DNA of 43,049 nt from Thoreauomyces humboldtii (taxonomy: Eukaryota > Chytridiomycota > Chytridiomycetes > Spizellomycetales > Powellomycetaceae): positions 1 to 43,049 of the forward strand of contig JADGJA010000099.1 in NCBI GenBank assembly GCA_027596035.1. The letters run 5' to 3'. The notes under the pieces were generated by a model. It had not been told where the DNA came from. It saw only the letters and a program-made list of their open reading frames with translations, and did not search any database. The first letter of the stretch is position 1. Every line of letters starts with the position of its first letter. Shown here in pieces: positions 38,986 through 43,049 of this stretch. The translations under genes were made by a program, and so were the position numbers.

Positions 38986-40885
38986 ATGACGGTCGCCGTG
39001 CGGAGATGGCAATCGGCCGAGGGACTACTTCCCCGTGCAAGGCCCTTCGACAGCGAAGACAAGCCGATCCGAAAACGACGACGCTTCTCAAGACTGAGAG
39101 GATGGGAAGGACGGCGACTAGCGTTAGTGGCCGTCGGGCTCTGGCTCCTCGCCATCGGAAGTAGGAGAGTATATGTGGTTCTACCGCATCAGAGGTGTGA
39201 GTTAGATGAGCGATTTTATTGCATCCTTCCAAAAGGAAGCTTCGTGGTTGAATCTACATCGCTTTACAGATCGCAAAGTTGGTGCCAACCAGAACATCTT
39301 CCGCCCGAATGCATCGCAACAGTACATCGAATGCGCACCTTGCTGGAGAGTGTTGACCGAGCGCAACCTATTTTCGATTGGCATGGCGTCGTCCCGCGCG
39401 CTCGACTCTTTCGCTCCCTCATGGAGGAACGATATACGATCACGGGAGTGGAAAAGGAGTCTTGTCTTCGCTTCCTGACTCCGGGCGAAACTCCGACGCT
39501 CCTCGAAGTGGACACTGCCATCGCAGAGATAGAAACCGACATGTATCCCTTCATCAACAGCCCTCGCGGTCGCTTTCCTTCAGCGCGCTCCCTTCTTCGA
39601 ACCTACGCGGGTCGAGGCATCGTCATGACCACCGGCGATGCACACGCACGCTTCGCCATCAATACCATCCGAATGATCCATTCACTCGGTTGCAGTCTCC
39701 CCATACAGATCTTCTATGCCGACGACAGGGATCTCACGGTTGAGAATCAAAGGACGCTCTCCGCCCTTCCTTACGTCGAGCTGGTGGACGTGTCGAAACT
39801 CCTCGACATCGCCGCGGCGTTTCGCGGCGAACCACTCGTACACCTCGGATGGGCGATGAAACCTTTCGCGATGCTTGCATCCCGGTTCAACGAGATCATC
39901 CTCCTGGACGCTGACATCCTGTTCCTTCAGAATCCGGAAGTCATGTTTCGATATCAGCTCTATCGGGACACGGGGTCGCTGCTGTTCATGGATCGGACGC
40001 TGTGGGCAGGGGGCAGGCTGAACGAGTACCTAGAGGAGTTGATGGAGGGAGAACCGCTGAGCGAGTATTACTATACCCATGGACGCGCGGGAAGAACGCT
40101 GTCGGCACATGAGGGAGAATCGGGCGTCATCGTTTTTGACAAGCAGCGCAATTTCCATGTTCTGCTCTTGGCGTGCAAGATGAACTCTGGGCCATATCAG
40201 CAGGACATGTACAGCGTCCTCCACGGTGGGTTCGCGTGTGCTTGACAACTGGCAGAAGGATGATTCGAGCTGACGCATTCCTGCTAATTTTCCAGGCGAC
40301 AAAGAGTCGTACTGGATGGCACATGAGATGGTAGGACTCCCGTACAGCTGGGCACCGGGGGCAGGCGGAGCCCTCGGTTTCCTGGAAGATCATCCACAGC
40401 ATCATTCCATCGTCAAGGTCTGCGGTCAGCTCTACCACCCAGATCCCGACTTTCGTCCCCTTTGGGCCAACGGTGGAATGCTCACCAACAAACGGTCTCC
40501 GAAGGGTGAGAAGGGTGAGGGTATCTTGAACTTTACACACTGGGCCACCGACAAGACCTTCGTGGATGTGGATTGGGACATGGAGGACGATGACAGACCC
40601 TTCTGTCTGTATCGGTTGAGGAATAGAGAGGGGCTTGACTGGGATGCGTTGACAACCAAGGAGTTGGGGATCATTGACACGGCGGCGGAAGACTGGAAGA
40701 TGATAATGCTTGATGCAAGCACCAATTTCACCGTCAAGGGAGACAAGCCAAAACTTCAGGGACTCCGGCCGCAAGCTTGGGGAAAGAACCCTCGTTCGGA
40801 TAAAAGCTCCAAGGTGAAAGCGCCCGATGATGCCTTCAGGATACCTCGTGCGTTTGACAGGAATTCACCGACACAGGAAGTCTGA
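38986..40885 (+). CDS. GT71 alpha-1,3-mannosyltransferase-like, type II membrane protein
   Basis: Golgi glycosyltransferase of the Mnn1/GT71 (Mannosyl_trans3) type, adding mannose to glycoproteins or polysaccharide. The N-terminus is short and basic (KPIRKRRRFSRLRGW), followed by a signal anchor (RLALVAVGLWLLAIGSRRVY) and the luminal domain. Catalytic-domain blocks are GIVMTTGDAHARFAINTIRM, LPIQIFYADDRDL, HLGWAMKPFAMLASRFNEII, and LLDADILFLQNP with the DxD motif, then LLFMDRTLWAGG. The second exon starts inside HGDKESYWMAHEMVG. The intron at 40226-40295 is clear (GTGGGT, TTTTCCAG). A second candidate intron at 39195-39269 is 75 nt with a good acceptor and keeps frame with or without splicing, giving 584 or 609 residues. 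Which form is real cannot be told here. The start at 38986 is the first ATG before the anchor. Convergent with another membrane protein gene. Confidence 0.88.
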
Positions 40886-41039
40886 GACTACTCTCTTCCT
40901 ATTCTCCTAAGTGTCGCTCGGGCTTTTTGCTTTTAATGTTGCATTTACACTCTTTGACAAAATAAAAATAAATGCTGCTCAGTCGACCGGAACAACGACG
41001 GCCTTGGGGTATGATAACGATTTCACCAGGGGTTGTTGA

Positions 41040-42308
41040 TCAGCAATGCTCACCGCCAGCAACCTCCACTTCCTGCACGCCCTCCCCGTCCTCATCCAAA
41101 ACCGCCAACGGCTCGATGCTCCTCGACGTCTTAGGCTCCGGACCTGCCACACTCCCAGCCCTCGTCCTCGACACCGAGTCGAACTTTGTGGACGACAGGA
41201 CGGTGGCTGACAGCTTCGGTTTCCTTGCATCGAAGACGTCCTTGATCGTGAGACCGTACTTGAGGTTGGTGGCGGCTCGCAGGACGAGGGTCAGGTTGCT
41301 GACCTGCGAATCAAAAAGCACAGGTTGTCCGGCGAAGATGAGGAGCTAAGGGAGTGAGGGATGGATGTTTGGTGACAGGTCCCAACAAAGATGCTAAAAG
41401 TTCTATAGCACACTCGTACCTTGAGCAAGATGTCCAACACGACGCTTCCCCATACAACCGCATACTGCTTGAGGAGATTCCTCTTGATGATCTCCTTGGC
41501 CTCGCTGTCGACGTTTCCGGCCAAGATCCTCCTGAGCAACAAAATGTCACTCCCGCTGGCGAGCAACTCGGTCGCAAAGACCAAAGCCACGTTCAAAGGC
41601 TTGAAGACCTGAGTGTTGATCTTGGAGGAGTTAATCCCTTTTTCTTCAGTAACAGTCGTGTTGAAGGCAACGAACAGCGGCGTAAGGATGACAATCGACA
41701 GAGGGTAAAGTGCCAGACACCAGGTAGAGATGCGACGGACGTAGCCCGTGTTTTTCGCGAACGCCAAGTAGGATCTGCAAAGACACGCGATGAGCTCGGG
41801 TAAAGCGTAGCAGAAGCGCAAGCGATCGTCCTGACGTACCGTACGATTGTGTTGTGATTCGTCGTGCACAATCCGAGTTGCACGCCCCAGAAGATGATAA
41901 GCACGCAGACATCCTGGAGCTATATAAGCGCGGAAGGGGCAGACGGACATATGATTGAGCGACGGCAAGGAAAATCTAAAGGAGCCGGCTGATCATACCT
42001 GAAAGTACTGCCCAGTCTGGTTGAGTCCCAAACTAATGATCCCGGCAACAACGACGATAAGGCATAATGTGTTCAAGAACTGCGAGAGGAAAAATAACCA
42101 GACTTTTAGTTCCGGTCGATTTGAGGAAGTAGACAAGGAAAGGGAGGCGCACCTTTTGGCGGTCCGCATCACCGACGACCTTGTACGACATGCCATGCGC
42201 GGACAGACTCTGCAACGCCAGACAAAGCACGATGCCGCAAATAATGGACCCAGCTTCCAGCGGTATCACGTTGCCCGTTGGAATCGTTGGAAGCGTTGGA
42301 ATCGTCAT
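41040..42308 (-). CDS. Unknown multi-pass membrane protein (323 residues)
   Basis: Five exons: 42308-42153, 42079-41999, 41913-41840, 41774-41420 and 41345-41040, all in phase. It begins MTIPTLPTIPTGNVIPLEAG and has about six hydrophobic segments: GSIICGIVLCLALQSLSAHG, FLNTLCLIVVVAGIISLGLN, VCVLIIFWGVQLGLCTTNHN, WCLALYPLSIVILTPLFVAF, LNVALVFATELLASGSDILL and VVWGSVVLDILLKLLIFAGQ. The C-terminal 90 residues are hydrophilic with Ser, Glu and Asp. It has no recognised signature. The compact arrangement (short N-terminus, six or seven segments, charged tail) resembles the gene at 35418-36860, but the sequences do not align by eye. It may belong to the fungal seven-segment hypothetical families; that is only an inference. 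Convergent with the GT71 gene. Confidence 0.72.
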
Positions 42309-43049
42309 GGTGGGGTCCAGTCGATGGCAGAAAGCAGAGATAAAGGACTATGGATCTCGCAGAGGAGAGCACAAGTCACTTCGAGTGGTGGCGAAGCGCT
42401 GCGAACCAGAAGCCAAGCGAAGATGAAAGGGGAGATGTCGGCTAGAAAGCTAATACACTATGGTACTCCCGACGGGAAGGATTGGAATTCGGTCCTGGAA
42501 GCTTTAACTACCAGCGATCTCCGCCTCGTGCAGGAATCCCTCGGGTCAATGAACCATGTTCTCGGATGGGGCGCACTTGAAGGGGCGTATGGAAAGAAAC
42601 GTAAGAAATTGACAATAGTCAACCGGGATTCGGGAAACGTTCCAAAGCTTCCCAAATCCCGGTGGAGACAGAGGGATGGTGCGATCCCTGATAGCTTCCA
42701 TGGATTAGGATATCTGATGGCACGAGTGGTGGGGCGCTAAAACCCGACAATGTTTGGCAGAAGACGCCGACCGGTGATCTGCTGGGGCCGCTATCGAATC
42801 AGCGGAGTTACTTGCGTGCGGTTAGGCAGCGCAGTCCAAGCATAGGAATCCTCACACACCTCATGTAAGGAAAAGATTGTAGTTGGTTCTATTCTGGCAA
42901 TGAAAGACAGACAACATCAGGGAGGGGAAAAGTGCATATGTGCGTGGGAAGTGTACAGAGAGAGTATGTGAGGGGAAGTCAGGCTAATGGGTTGTGGGTA
43001 AGAAAGCGAGAAAAGGGTGAGAATGTCAAGCAACCGATGGAAAGAGGGG
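42309..43049. other. Right-end region upstream of the membrane protein gene
   Basis: It contains the presumed promoter of the minus-strand membrane gene. A plus-strand frame of about 100 residues (from ATG 42424 to 42740) is open and has an even composition, but I recognise no family, and it could be chance or the last exon of a gene. The last 150 bases are purine-rich (GA-rich on the + strand). No other feature is supported. Confidence 0.35.

Noticed and set aside
1..43049. CRISPR arrays, transposons, viral or toxin genes
   Set aside because: No regularly spaced repeats, transposase or integrase motifs, long terminal repeats, or virus-like proteins were recognised.

Overview
The window is nuclear DNA from a fungus, most likely a basidiomycete. 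The evidence is the many short GT-AG introns (mostly 53-85 nt), dense packing of convergent and divergent gene pairs, and housekeeping families such as Gemin2, PSMD5, Rictor with an HR1-like N-terminus and GT71 mannosyltransferase. The phylum is an inference from gene style. No rRNA, tRNA, CRISPR array, transposon or viral gene was recognised.

Layout from left to right. (1) 1-579: hairpin-rich leader, then an RSC9/ARID2-type chromatin remodelling subunit (+). (2) A convergent, very glutamine-rich Mediator Med15-like protein with a KIX-like domain (-). (3) A mitochondrial PPR protein (+) converging on a mitochondrial DEAD-box helicase (-). (4) Divergent from the helicase, a PIH1-domain protein (+), then the proteasome chaperone PSMD5 (+). 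(5) 3-hydroxyanthranilate dioxygenase (-), divergent from an F-box-like/ankyrin protein (+). (6) A 17-exon Rictor/TSC11 TORC2 subunit (-). (7) A 2 kb gene-poor gap. (8) A GH77 4-alpha-glucanotransferase (+) and a GNAT acetyltransferase (-). (9) A block with three copies of a splice-donor/CCAAT-containing unit. (10) Gemin2 (-), divergent from an unrecognised 858-residue protein (+). (11) A six-segment membrane protein (-), twinfilin (+), a GT71 mannosyltransferase (+) and a second multi-pass membrane protein (-).

The genes do not form one pathway. They sample transcription (RSC9, Med15), mitochondrial RNA handling (PPR, DEAD-box), complex assembly (PIH1, PSMD5, Gemin2), TOR signalling (Rictor), actin (twinfilin), NAD synthesis (HAAO), glucan metabolism (GH77) and protein glycosylation (GT71).

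The main oddity is that four conserved genes (RSC9, PSMD5, the ankyrin gene and Rictor) carry eight single-base frame breaks, several in or next to homopolymers, while their neighbours are clean. In RSC9 and Rictor the frame closes exactly from start to stop once the breaks are allowed for, so unpolished sequence is the likelier cause than gene decay. Other items worth checking are the GH77 enzyme (possible transfer into fungi), the triplicated unit at 29.85-30.19 kb, the paired inverted repeats at the left end, and the unrecognised proteins. I found no clear evidence of a wholly new biological system.
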